A DNA stretch of 64,000 nucleotides. Source: Tamarix chinensis (lineage: Eukaryota; Streptophyta; Magnoliopsida; Caryophyllales; Tamaricaceae). Shown here one piece after another: positions 10,482 to 21,959 of this stretch. Under the pieces are notes generated by a model. That model worked only from the letters and a program-made list of their open reading frames with translations. It was not told the DNA's origin and did not search any database. The position numbers and the translations under genes are program-made. The stretch's first letter is position 1; each line of letters begins with the position of its first letter. The stretch spans positions 46,807,915-46,871,914 of the forward strand of contig CM060175.1 of the NCBI GenBank assembly GCA_030549775.1. The letters run 5' to 3'.

Positions 10482-11859
10482 GCCATAACAATAATAATAT
10501 TATTATTATGGTAATAATAAGGAACACATTAAGTATAGTAGTAAAATAATTTTAGTAACACATTAAGTTTTTTGTAAATCACATCAAATTAGCAAATTTA
10601 GAGGAAGCAAGCATCTATTAACTTGTATGCATGTTTTTTTTTATCTATAATGTGTATTTATATATTATATGTGTTGTCATTAGTTGTTTGTTATATCAAT
10701 ATTATTATAAATTAGATATATATTTTTTGTAAGTATTGATTATATTCTTCAAAATGTAGTGGGCAAAGTAAAAAAGAAAATTAAAGAAATGATACATATG
10801 CCGAACAACTTTCAATAAATCCATCCATAAAAGATCAAAATTGTCTTAAAAAACAAACTCGATATGAAAAGAAAAAAGTAAGTAGTTTAGAAGCTAACTT
10901 TTTATTGAATTAGTTAATAATATATTTTTTTCTAGAAAAAAAAAACCAATTATGTTTGGTAAGCATATTTTTACTACCTTATAATCTAGTTCGTGAAAAT
11001 TTGCTTTAGCTTATAGGTTAAGTTTCCAAGTAACTTTTTGGTTAGTTTTATTAAACATACTCTTAATAATTTGGGTATTATTTCTAATTAAATTTGTGAC
11101 GATGGTATTATTGCATTCCTCTCATGTATTGTACACCACTAAAGGAAAAGTAAATCTGAAAGCCAAGCCACAACATAGTTCCCAACCATACATAAGTTAT
11201 ACTCTTTCATAATTCCATATGAGTTTGTTCCATGCCCCATCTAAATATAAGCAATGATGGAATAGGTGATTAGAAGCTTATCATTAGCATTACACAACAC
11301 ACAATTATTGTTAGTAATCAATCTTATACTACAAAATGTCTCATGTATTAAGTTTCTTATGACATGGGAGCTAAGGAACAAATTATGAGAATCTCACAAT
11401 CTTACCCTTTTATAGGGTGGTGTTATTCAAAGAATAGGCAATTACCTTTTGAAAACTTACAAGCCCTAAATTTACTAAGCTATGCTCACTTCAGTTACCG
11501 ACTCTTATCATCAGTACTTCATTTTCACCATCTTCAATTTACTCTCATCACTTACCTCCCTCGTCCCACATAGCCAAAGCAAGATCCTAACTTACTGTCT
11601 CCTTGATTCATAAATCTAAAAGAGAAACCACAACCACATTAGATAAGAGGGCATAATTATGAAGAAAATGAAGAAAGCTATGAACATATAAACAATAAAG
11701 ATGAAGAACAAATAGATATATCATAAATCAGTTATAATCACAATGAAGAGGTAAATATTCATTACATAATTGATTTAATAATTTTGCTAAATATTATAGG
11801 AATCAGGTAAAGTTATTGTTGTTTAATTATTTATTGTGTACAAACTTGTTGGCGCTAAG
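10482..11859. other. AT-rich spacer between LTRs B1 and C1
   Basis: No LTR terminal signatures or coding are seen. It starts with an ATT/AAT palindrome (10491-10508). A segment near 10880-11070 (AAGCTAACTTTTT... ATGTTTGGTAAGCAT) looks like a decayed hAT-type MITE, but I could not define its ends. Otherwise I see nothing in it. Confidence 0.4.
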
Positions 11860-13741
11860 TGTAATACCCCACTTTATAGGGTCTTTAATGTGTGGTAATC
11901 CTTGTATTTTATCCTGATCTAAGAATTTTTTTTATCTTGGTTTAGAGGTATGTTTAAGGATTTATATCATTTTGGTCGGAATTGGTTTGAATTTTGAAAG
12001 GAAAGTGATATTTAGGCGACCAATTAACTTGTTGGGAGGTACCGATCGAGACATTTGCTTCTTAAAATGGATTTTTGAAACCAGATAAAACTAATCGACT
12101 TGTTAGGAGGTATAAATTGACTGGTTTTCTTATTAAAATGGAGTTTTAAAACTAGGCAAGCTAATCGACTAGTTTGAGATACCAGCCGACTGGTCTGACT
12201 GAGCTAGTTGTTTTTTAGACATGATTTTCACTAAGAATCTTCTTCTAGAAATGTTGTAAAACATTGATTATGTTTCAAACTGGTTGTTTATGACTTTTGA
12301 GTATCATTCAACCTTTTAAACCTATTTTAGTGATTCACAACTAATTTGTAGAAGGAAAATTTTTAGAAGTCACTTTCATGACCTCATCTTCCTTATCTTC
12401 TTTTTATTCATTTTTTCCCTCATTTAGAAGATTCCTAAACTGGAACATTTTTCCTACAACCTCTTTAAGATTTACTAAATTTGATTCCTTCTCCTTTTCT
12501 TCCTTATTCCCTTCTTATGTTATGAATTTCTGAGGCATTTTACCAGAAATATTTCATTTTTTCACTATTTGAGCTTAGGGGAAAAAATTATAGCTTTAAA
12601 CCTCCAAAATTTACATTTAATAGATTCAAATAGGGATAGGGTATGGGGTCTTGATTTAAACCCCCTTACCCTTCTTTATCTACTAAAAGCCTTCAACAAT
12701 TTTAATTAAAGCCTTTATTTTTCTCCCTTATTCCCTAACCTTCAAACTTCCTTGTTCTTCTTCATACTTTCCTAGCCCACATTTCCCCTTTTTGGCCTTC
12801 AATTTTATCCTTCTTTCCTCTTCTAATCCTTCCTCCAACTACTTGTTTTTTTCTTAAACAAGATAGGGTTAGATTTGGGAAAATAGTTAGGGATTAGCCT
12901 TTATCCTTGTGGCTTTGCCAAGTTTTATTAAGGAAAACCATTATCTTCCCTATTTTGTGGGAAATGTTATAAGTAATTAGGTTGCATGTTACGTGGAACA
13001 TGGAATCATGATTCTTAAAGATAAAAGGGTGATGAACATGAAAAATGTTGAAAGAGTAAAAGATTTAGTTCGAAGTCTAACTAGAAGTCTTTGGTGCATA
13101 AGCCTTAGAGGTATGATTTAGATTTATGTAGTTGACATTGGTTTTCTAACCACTTTAGTGACAATATCATGTGCAATGTGATGTACAGATTTTTTTACAT
13201 AGTGACCTTTCATGAAGAATATGATTTTTGATTCTCTAACCTTTTATCAATTTCTTAAGGCAAGCACGTATTTTTATGCCATTGAGATTCTCAACATGAT
13301 TTTAGTATTTCATATGGTAATCTGTGAAAATTGCTTGTTAAGAACCTTGAGTGTGCAATGATTGATTTTTTGGGTTGATTGAGTAAAGATTATAAAATTT
13401 GATTGTGCGTAATGTTCTTAGTGGGGGTTATTTTTGTCCCAATCGATCAACTAGCCACCATGACCCATCAATTAATCCTTAGGACCCATCATTTGGTCTG
13501 AAAAACCAATTGATTGGTTAACCTATAACTCCAATGGCCTTAGTCTTAAGTTAAACTCATTAACTCATTTGACTAAACCAATTGATTAATTATTAGAATA
13601 ATTGATTGGTTGAGTGAACCAATTGATTGGTTAGTATGTGACCTCAATAGTCTTAGCCTCTATTTAGATCCATCGAACGGTCTGCCCCAACCAATCAAAT
13701 GATTTTAGAATAGTCGATCAATGGGGTTTACCAGTCAATCG
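11860..13741 (+). mobile_element. LTR C1 (5' part)
   Basis: Starts TGTAATACCCCACTTTATAG at 11860, the family C terminus, preceded by CTAAG. It carries a first cluster of degenerate palindromic sites (12018-12190), then AT-rich sequence, then a second cluster (13436-13740). In the second cluster it is cut by the start of C2. No continuation or right-hand TSD was recognised, so its far end is undefined. No coding is present. Confidence 0.6.
12018..13740 (+). repeat. palindromic CCGATCGG-type site clusters in LTR C1
   Basis: Two clusters (12018-12190 and 13436-13740) of sites such as AATCGACTTGTT, GCCGACTGGTC, ACCAATTGATTGG and CCAATCGATCAAC, spaced 20-60 bp apart. They fit a palindromic ACCGGTCGATCGGT-like ancestor with C-to-T and G-to-A changes. 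Confidence 0.55.
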
Positions 13742-14540
13742 TGTAATACCCCATATTTGTAAGATTTATAAAATAACAAAGTTTTGTGTTTAATGAAAAT
13801 GAGATAATTTTTATCTTAATTTAGAACTATAATTTGGATATGATTTATCAAGAAATGTGAAAAGTTTTGAAAAATGGAATAAAATAAGTTTTCTTGGCAA
13901 ACCTATTGACTAGTTCTATGAACTAATCTACAAATCCACTATATCTGTTAGGGTTTTCATTAAACATAATATATCAACAAGTTTGGGGTAACTAGTCGAC
14001 TGGTATGAACAAACTAGTTGATTGGTTTGTTAAGATGAGTGTTTTCTAAAGCTTGATTTTTTGGAAATTTTCTTGCAACAAATTGGAACCTTGATAATCC
14101 AACTCTGAGTTGTTCCTAAGTACCTTTAACCTTTTGATCATTTATCAAATTTTTCCTTAATCAAATTTGAGGATTTGATTTTAATAGAAGAGGGGGAGTA
14201 TGACCTCGCTATTTATCTTTTTCTTCCTCTCTCCTTTGCAAAAATCTAGGATATATGCTTTAATTCAAGACTATTTCTACACGACTAGGATATTTTTTTC
14301 TCTTGTCAATCTACCATTTGCCATCTTGTGTTCGATCTTTTTTGGATGAACTCAACTTCTATTCTCCATAAAATCACCATTTGAGCTCTAAAATTGAATT
14401 CACCATATTCTTGATAAATTTACTCATTCCACTTATACTCAAATGGTAAAATTAGGGTTTTTAATGTGTTGCATATCCTCACTCATTCCTTGATCTATTT
14501 TTTTGGCTATAAATAACCCTACTCATCTATTTTTCTTACT
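13742..14540 (+). mobile_element. LTR C2 (5' part) inserted in C1
   Basis: Starts TGTAATACCCCATATTTGTA at 13742, directly after C1 palindromic sites, with AATCG as the possible left TSD. It has a first palindrome cluster (13905-14025) and pyrimidine-rich sequence like C3 and C4. The right end is not defined; homology fades before the trinucleotide-rich stretch and element G. Confidence 0.5.
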
Positions 14541-14999
14541 TTTATTTTAGCCACCAAAATACTTGAGCTTCGCAACCCTTGTGCTAATTCTCCTCCACTT
14601 TGATCTTTCATTTTGATGCGTATGGGAGGATGGAATTATCAATTGCATAAAACCAATGCTCAATTCTATTGGAATTAGGAAGAAAAAGATTTGAAAGTGG
14701 TGAATTGAAGAAGAAGATGTTTGAATAGGGTGGAATAAGTATGATGATGATTCAATGATGGTGTTGATGATTTGGTGGTGATGAATTAATGATAAATATG
14801 ATTCAAATTTTATTAGATGATGATGATGATGATGCTTCAACAATGATGAGATGATGATTCGACAATTAGGGTTTGAAGATGGATGGTTTCATGGGTTAGG
14901 GTTAGGCTTAGGGTTTACTTTCGAAAATTAGGGTTAGGGTTTTGAATGGTAAATTAGGGTTAGCGTTTTTCAAATTAGGGCTTCAATTTTGGGATGTGT
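14541..14999. other. ATG/GAT-rich stretch between C2 and element G
   Basis: Rich in GATGATGATG triplets (14747-14870) and in AGGGTTTTG/TTAGGGTT words (14860-14985). The histidine-rich frame here is a by-product of the triplet run. It may be the end of C2 or part of the LTR of G; I could not decide. Confidence 0.35.
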
Positions 15000-15406
15000 T
15001 TGGATGATGAATATGGCTAATAATGGCATGGGTTATGGAGTTTATTAAGAAATTACTTAATCCCTAATTCACACAAATGAAGAGATTAAGGGTTTCATTC
15101 GATTAAACAAGAGATGAACTCACAAAGAATTCAATAACAATATTTGCAATTTACATTCAACTTCAATTCAATCTTGATGCCTTCAATCATGTGTTTTTAT
15201 GGCTTATATAGCCAAGGCTACCAATTACAAAATACTAGCTAAAATGTATAATCCTTTAAAAGATACCCAACTAAAAGATATTAGAATATAGAATATTCTT
15301 CAAAAAGTATACTTATGCTACTTTATTCTCTAGCTAATCTCTAACTTTACTACTTAATTAATTAATTAAATCAACCAATATGCACGTCCAAGCTGCATTA
15401 TATTCT
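15000..15406 (-). mobile_element. candidate 3' LTR segment of element G
   Basis: On the minus strand this follows the G purine tract once D is removed. It contains TATATAA (15210-15204) about 200 bp in, followed by leader-like sequence, as expected for U3 and R of a short chromoviral LTR. The far end is uncertain because no second LTR copy is present for comparison. Confidence 0.45.
15204..15210 (-). promoter_or_regulatory. TATA box of the G 3' LTR
   Basis: TATATAA on the minus strand in the context GGCTATATAAGCC, about 200 bp from the LTR start. Motif and position fit an LTR promoter. Confidence 0.45.
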
Positions 15407-15852
15407 TGTAACACCCCAAAATTTACACACATTTTTTTTAAAACAAGACTTATAAATTAAAACACATAAATTCTAGGGATGCTGCCGTCACACTCGGTAC
15501 CAGACCGGTTCACTCCTACCATTCCAGTACCAAGTGCTAAGGCTAAGGCAAACACTCACAACAGTGTTAAATAAACTAAGGTTCATAAATACGGAATCAG
15601 AGTACACATACGTTCTTACATAATTAGAAATACTAGAGATAGTTTTTCAAAGAAGAAAATGGTGATAATAATAAAATTATTTCTGGAGTTCCCATAATTA
15701 AAAGAAAACAGGATTAATAATCTCAAATGGAAAAAACCAGCCACGCCACTCTTAGGACTTTGAATCCAACCCAATCATCACTCGGCCCCACCTAATGTCC
15801 CATAGACATTAATGACATCATAGAAAGCATCGCCTAGCTGCAACACATCAGG

Positions 15853-15926
15853 CATACCTTCTACTCGTGGAAATGAACAACACCCATAAAAGGGGTGATC
15901 AGTATGCTACGTACTGAGTAAGCTTA
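15853..15926 (-). promoter_or_regulatory. conserved 3' box of the LTR family (copy in D)
   Basis: Reverse-oriented copy around CGTGGAAATGAACAACACCC, ending at GTACTGAGTAAGC. It aligns with 6702-6775 in A and 53450-53520 in E. Confidence 0.5.
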
Positions 15927-16154
15927 CCGAGCACTAAGGCCAACACATAAGCATATAAAATCATGTAGGATAATAACCAACTTATAATTTCAAACCCACA
16001 CATATAATACATACAAACGTACAGAGTATTATACAACTCATAATCATCAAGCCCACACATAAGGCCCAAAAAGTCTATATTAATTATTTAATCAACCTTT
16101 TATTAGAAGTTAGTTCACACTATGATTTTTATCAAATCCATGCAAGTACAGGAA

Positions 16155-16645
16155 CACCCCATTATTATAACCGGTGGGCTGGTCGCACATAGAGCATCAT
16201 GCCCTAAACACTATTATTATTGGTGGATCGATCACATATAGGGTAAAACCCTGACCACTATTATAAATGGTGGATCAGTCACATATAGGGTAAAAACCCT
16301 AACCACTATTCCTAACTGATGGATCGGTTCGGCTCTTGCTCGCATAGTGTGTCCATTGTAAGTATTTAGTGTCTTTTATTTGCCTTAACAAAACTCCGAT
16401 TTATTTTCATTGAGATCGGGATCCCCCACTATTATAACTGGTGGGCTAATCACACATAGAGCATCTTGTCCTAACCACTAGTATAACCGGTGGATCGGTC
16501 ACATATAGGGTAAAACCCTAACCACCATTATAACCAGTGGATCACTCACATATAGGGTAAAACCCTAACCACTATTATAACCGATGGATCGGTCACATAT
16601 AGGGTAAAAACCTTAACCACTATTCCTAACTGGTGGATCCGCTGG
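16155..16645 (-). repeat. two-block 47-50-bp tandem repeat in LTR D
   Basis: Nine units built on CCACTATTATAACCGGTGGA plus a TCACATATAGGGTAAAACCC segment. They fall into block 1 (16155-16340, four units) and block 2 (16420-16645, five units). Each block opens with a variant unit (GGTGGGCT... CATAGAGCATC) and closes with a CCTAACTGRTGGATC unit, so the block itself looks duplicated, as in a higher-order repeat. Confidence 0.75.
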
Positions 16646-16817
16646 TCCCGTCTCAATATCTTCCACTTTAAGTAATTAATATCTTAAGTATCTTATTCAC
16701 AAGCTTTAACCGAGACATGCATGACTAACTCCTACTATTCTTATCCTCCAAACCCTAGTTGACCACACCATACCATGGAAACTATCACCAACCCTATCTT
16801 CCACGTAAACCCTAACT

Positions 16818-17065
16818 CCCATGCAACCCTAGCTCCCATGCAAACCCTAACACCACCATGCAAACCCTAACACCTCCATGCAAAATCCTAATACCGCCAT
16901 GCGAACCCTAATACCACCATACACCCTAATACCACCATACAAACCCTAACACCTCCATGCAAAACCCTAATGCCGCCATGCGAACCCTAATACCACCATG
17001 CATGCAAACATTAACTCCATGCGAACATTAACTCCATGCCAACCCTCAATTCCATGCAAACATTA
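16818..17065 (-). repeat. CATGCA + telobox array in LTR D
   Basis: About 13 units, period roughly 17-20 bp, of CCATGCAAACCCTAACACC and variants (CCATGCGAACCC, CCATACAAACCC). At least five keep AAACCCTA or AAACCCTAA. Each intact unit abuts an RY-type CATGCA with a telobox. Confidence 0.8.
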
Positions 17066-17569
17066 TGACACTCCCATCATATTTTTACAAACCCTATCAT
17101 ACATGTCTTATGGGCCACACCATACAATAATATCACAACTCCAACACATAATATACATGCCACAAATTAATGTATGATCTTAACTTAACTCCATATCATG
17201 CTGCACATAGGATAGACATACTAATACACATAAAATACATTATAATTCACATCACATAGCATATAAAGCATATAATACACAAACAACCTTAGTACTCCAT
17301 TACCTAAAATGTCACCGGTCTTGGAGCACGCTCCTATACCTCTTGACTGGGCTCACCTATTATGGAGGAAAAACTAGAATTAAGTTCCCACCTAAAAATA
17401 CTATTATTTACTAATTTATCCGAAGACTTGGTTTTTAATTAAAATAATACTATACAAATAATAACTATACAAAATACTACTAAAAATACTAATAATGATG
17501 TCAATGTAATTTAAAACGAAAGGTGATATAAAGGTTTCTACCCTTCACCAAAATAATGCTAATAATGAT

Positions 17570-17648
17570 AATAATAATAATGAAAATTTTAATAATAATA
17601 AAATATTAATAATAATAATAATAATAATAGAAAATAATAATAATAATA

Positions 17649-17703
<55 letters not shown>

Positions 17704-17933
17704 TAAGCCTAAAATTACAAGGTGAGGTTTTCGACCCTACCTCCAAATAATGAAAATACTATTCAATAATAGTAATAATAATATTAATAACATATATTAC
17801 TTATAATAATATAAAAAATAATAAAGATAATGATAATAATAATTATTATTAATAGTAATAATAGTGATAATAATAATAAGATACACATATGCGAATCCTA
17901 ATTAGAATTTAGGGCTTCGGCCATCCCTGGATA

Positions 17934-17991
<58 letters not shown>

Positions 17992-18111
17992 CTTATAATA
18001 ATACAAATAAATGCCCAAAATTCGAAACTAACATCTTAATTAACTTAAGACTACTCTCGACCCTGCCAAGAAAATTTAGCATTAATATTACATCTAATAA
18101 TAATGATGATG

Positions 18112-18176
<65 letters not shown>
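17570..18176. repeat. expanded TAA/ATA microsatellites in LTR D
   Basis: Three nearly pure runs (about 17587-17702, 17938-17990 and 18098-18176) joined by interrupted AAT/TGA triplets. They are longer and purer than the matching runs in A and E, showing later expansion in this copy. Confidence 0.9.
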
Positions 18177-18239
18177 CCAATAAATATTAGAAAATGAAAT
18201 AAAAACACAATAAATTTAAATAAATATGGGAGAAGGGCT

Positions 18240-19460
18240 AAGAGGGTCTAGGGTTTCACCTTGAGTCGGCGGAGATGGGTGGCATCGGCGGTGATGCACG
18301 GCAGCGACGGTGGTGGCCGGAAAAGAGGGTTAAAAGGGGAAAAGTTGAGGTTTGAGAAGAAAGGGTGGAGGTTGAGGTGTTGGTGGTAGCCTAGGCTGAG
18401 AGGAGTAAAGTGAGGGTGGTGGCACAACAATGGGCGGCGGTGCACGGCGGAAGAGGTGGTAGCCGAAAGTAAAAGATGAAGAAAAAGAGGGGAGGAGAAG
18501 GAGGAAAGAGAAAAGAAGGTTATGGCTAGGTGGAAGAGAATTAGTAGCAACTTTTGGGTGGTGCAGAAGGCAGTAGAAGTGGCAGATGTGGTGGCGGATG
18601 GTGGCTCGAAGGTTGCGGGGATAAAATTTTTAGTTTGATGGGCAGGGAACTTCGCACGACTGTGGTGGCTCGTGCGAGAAGAATCGAGGGAGATGGGTGG
18701 CTCAGTTAGCTAGGGGCGGTGCCGGAAAGATTTTGGTGGGAAGAGGTGGCGGCAAAGTTGGCTAACAGTGGCAGATGGGTCGTCTAAAATCACAATGGTG
18801 CACATGTTAGCTCTTAGGGTTTCGGGGAAAGAAATTCCGAAAACACACAAACAAGGGGTATTTATAGAGTTTAGAGGGAATGGTAGGGTTCTGGGGGTTG
18901 GTAGGAGGGTATTGTATGCGGGGTTCGGGGTGGCCGGCAGCGTTAATCGACCAACATAATTTTTGGTCGGGGTCGACCCTTCGCGAAGGAATAGGGAGAA
19001 ATCGAGCAAGAGATGGGGAAAATAGATTATACCAAGTTGATTTGTGAGTCAAGGGGAAGATAAAGAGGGGAGAAACGGTCAGCCAAGTCAAGCATGGTTG
19101 GCGACACCATTTTCAGGGCTTGAAGGTGTAGGTTACCGACAGAGGAGGAAGGAGGAAGAAGGAGGTGAACCGGGTGACCGGGGAAAAAGAAAAGAAAAAG
19201 GAGAAGAACCAACCGGCTGGCGTCGGTTATAATGTTTTAAATGGAACGCGGCGTTCTAGGGAGAAAAGACACAGAACGCAGCGTTTCAGCTGCCGAAGGA
19301 AGGAAGAAAGAATGGCGTTGGGCCGCGAGAGAAGAAGAAGAAAAGGATTAGGCCACGTCGACAGGCCCAATCGGTAGGAAGAGGAAAAGAAAAAGAAGAA
19401 AAGAAAGAAAAAGAAAGAAAAAGAAGGGAAGAAAAAGAAAAAGGAAAAAGGAAAAAGGAA
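18240..19460 (-). other. GC- and pyrimidine-rich island in LTR D
   Basis: Plus strand rich in G and A (GGTGGTGG, GGAGGAAGG, AAGAAAAAGG); the sense strand is pyrimidine-rich. Several frames of 60-100 codons on both strands are open, but they are low-complexity and match no protein I know. It corresponds to islands in A and E. Confidence 0.55.
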
Positions 19461-19824
19461 AATTTAAGTGATGGGGTTAAATAAATAAATTAAAATATTT
19501 TTGGCATTTAAAATAAAAATATTTAAATAAAATAATATTAAATTTTCTTTTTAGGCTAATTTAGGGTTATTAAAAGACTTTTCCTAAATTCCTTTTTAAT
19601 TAGCAAAAAGCCCAATTTTTCCTTTATAAAAATATTTATAAAATTCTTATTAATTTGCCCTAAATAAATCCTTCCCATATCAAATAAAATAATTAATTAA
19701 ATTAATTTCTTAATAAATCCTTATTTAATTATATTTCTTAAAATAAATATTTTTGGGGCATTTCAATTCTCCCCATACACGTTGCCATACATTCCATGTT
19801 TGCCATACACATTCACGTATATGC

Positions 19825-20366
19825 TTAGTAGCTTGTATGGTATATTTCATCTATAACTAGCAACATAACCATCCGTTTGTCTTCAATTTTATGGGAGATC
19901 CTTTCTAAATGAAGAAAAATTGGTGTTATAATGATGAATGCCAATTCTTGAGTGCTTTCTCCTACATTATTCTCCCCTTGTTGGCTTGAATTTTTCCTTA
20001 AATTTGCACTGCCATAATAAAGGTCAATATCTCCAACATTGAATGTCCTTAATAGCTCACCATATGAATCTAGAAAATCTAGCTCATAAGCACTTTCCCC
20101 AAACTTTTGAAGTACTTTGAAAGGACCATCCGCCCTTAGCATAAATTTATTTTTCCTTAGATTAGGAAATCTTTCTTTCCTCAAGTGCAACCATACCAAA
20201 TCTCCTTGTTGAAAAACATGTTGACTCCTATCTTATTTGCTCTTGTCTTGTATACTTCATTTGTCTTCTCAATATTTTGCTTGATTTGTTGATGAAGTTT
20301 TTGAAATAACTTCACTCTCTCTTGTGCATCATAACTCTTCACTTCACCTTTCTTTAATGGTACCAT
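19825..20366 (-). pseudogene. chromovirus G integrase C-terminal region (broken)
   Basis: Two overlapping minus-strand frames (20366-20181 and 20199-19825) together cover the end of the integrase. The first carries the stretch KLFQKLHQQIKQNIEKTNEVY. The second opens with VWLHLRKERFPNLRKNKF and continues with GPFKVLQKFGESAYELD, the usual end of plant Ty3/gypsy integrases, then TFNVGDIDLYYG. A frameshift separates them. No chromodomain follows; the tail before the stop at 19825 is degenerate. In an intact element this part helps place the cDNA in chromatin. Absence of a chromodomain fits CRM or a truncated Reina end; I cannot separate them by eye. Confidence 0.7.
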
Positions 20367-20438
20367 ATCAATTGGTATATATAGATTAATACCATATACT
20401 ATCTCAAATGGACTAGATCTTATTGTCTTAGAAGGAAT

Positions 20439-21041
20439 TCAAATGTAGGCAAACTCCTCATGTGTTAACTTAACATCCCAATACTTAACACTCTTACTCT
20501 TCAATCCCCTTAGCAAAGTGTCCAAAGTTCTATTAGTAACTTCGGTTTGTTCATCTGTTTTAGGATGATGTAATGTGCTAAATAAAAGCTTTGTTTCTAG
20601 CATGTGCCATAACATCTTCCAAAAATAACTTAGAAACTTCACATATCTATCCAAAACTATACTCCTTGGAATTCCATGCAATCTCATAGTCTCTTTGAAA
20701 TACAAATCCGCAACATGGGTAGCATCATTGGTCTTGTGACATGGAACAAAATAAGCCATCTTGCAAAATTGATCCACCACAACCATAATAGAATCCTTAC
20801 CTCTATGTGTCCTAGTCAATCCCAAAATAAAAACCATACTAACACCTTCCCATGGTTGATTAAGCACAGGTAAAGGCACATATAACCCTTTGCGGAAGAA
20901 ACTCTTGCTCCTTTGGCATGTAGTACACCTAGCAACCATGGTTTGTACTCCTTTTTGCATTCTCAACCTATAGATATGTTCTTGCAACAATTCTAAAGTT
21001 TTGTGAACTCCAAAGTGTCCTACAATTCCTCCTTCATGCAC
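20439..21041 (-). pseudogene. chromovirus G integrase core (catalytically broken)
   Basis: A 200-residue frame with an HHCC zinc-binding start (HEGGIVGHFGVHKTLE, then RCTTCQRSKS) and an rve core. Family members normally read MDF at the first catalytic Asp; here it is SMVFILG, so that Asp is Val. The second catalytic Asp is kept in IVLDRYVKF, and the Glu is kept in TDEQTEVTNRTL. The frame ends at an early stop before 20439. The integrase would insert element cDNA; with a lost catalytic Asp this copy cannot. It lies between the RNase H (upstream) and the integrase C-terminus. Confidence 0.85.
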
Positions 21042-21194
21042 CTCTTTGATTAGTAAGTCTCAAATTGAGGTATTGGGCACATATAATTTGTTATGTTTGA
21101 ATAAGAATCCATCTTGAAGAACATATACTCTATAACTTCCTTATTTCTTGCAATATTCAAAAATCATAGAAAAATAATCATCCATGGAGTATTG

Positions 21195-21715
21195 ACTCTA
21201 CAAAAACTCAAATCCCAAATGCTTTTCATCCATTATGGTAAGTACCATGGTCTTCCTAGATAATGCATTCGCTATAACATTATCTTTGCCATCCACATGT
21301 CTTGTAGAGAACACAAATGTTTGTAATAACCTTGTCTACTTGCATGTCTTGGACTTACCTTCTTTTACCCATATAGATACTTCAAACTCTCATGATTCAA
21401 ATCAAGTACAAATGTCTTGGGTCTTAAGTAATGGCTCCATATCTCCAAACAACACATAATAACATAGAACTCTTTATCATAGGTCAAATAGTTGAGTCGT
21501 GCACCATTCAACTTTTCACTAAAGAAATCAATCATTTTCCTTTCTTGTGAGAGCACACCCCTAATACCTACACCACCCGCATCACATGTTTCTTCAAACA
21601 ATTTATCAAAACAAGGTAAAGATAATACCGGTGCATTTGAGAGCTTTGCCTTCAAGTCTTCAAAAGCCTTTATCTCTTGATCATTCCAATGGTAAAGAAG
21701 TCTTTGATGAACCAC
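21195..21715 (-). pseudogene. chromovirus G RNase H region (broken)
   Basis: The frame 21715-21365 reads [20 protein letters not shown], then [16 protein letters not shown], then [20 protein letters not shown]. This is the RT-connection/RNase H of Ty3/gypsy elements, which normally read CDASGVGIGAVL. It ends at a stop just after HESLKYLYG. Remnants of the tether to integrase continue to about 21195. Its role would be to remove the RNA strand during cDNA synthesis. Confidence 0.8.
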
Positions 21716-21959
21716 CTATAGAATGAGGCCAACCTATGGAAACTTCAAACTTTGTGGACATTAGTAGGAATAGGCCACGTTTGGATAGCTTCCACCTATA
21801 ACGGATCAACTCTAATACCATTTTCCCTCATAGTATAACCAAGGAAAACCACCCTCGCGATCATAAAAACACATTTCTCCAACTTACCATAGAGCTTCAC
21901 CTCTCTTAGCTTATCAAATATCCTCATTTAACTATTTTATGTGTTCGAACTCACTCTTA

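Larger units (their letters stand above)
15407..19765 (-). mobile_element. solo LTR D with TSD ATTCT
   Basis: A 4359-bp block. On the plus strand it begins TGTAACACCCCAAAATTTAC and ends TTTTTGGGGCATTTCA. It is flanked by ATTCT at 15402-15406 and 19766-19770, a perfect 5-bp TSD. It is the minus-oriented relative of A and E. It holds the conserved 3' box (15853-15926), the double repeat block (16155-16645), the RY/telobox array (16818-17065), expanded TAA microsatellites (17570-18176) and a purine-rich island on the plus strand (18240-19460). It has no coding region. It interrupts chromovirus G. Confidence 0.87.

Noticed and set aside
14860..14985. TTAGGGTT-like words that suggest a telomere remnant
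   Set aside because: Spacing is irregular and no (TTTAGGG)n run exists; such words are common in these LTRs.
16818..17065. Short regular repeats that might be mistaken for a CRISPR array
   Set aside because: Units are contiguous 17-20-bp minisatellite repeats without unique spacers, in a plant LTR.
18248..19377. Overlapping frames on both strands of the GC-rich island of D
   Set aside because: Low-complexity proline, arginine or leucine-rich translations on both strands without any known motif; the matching island in A and E does not keep the same frames.
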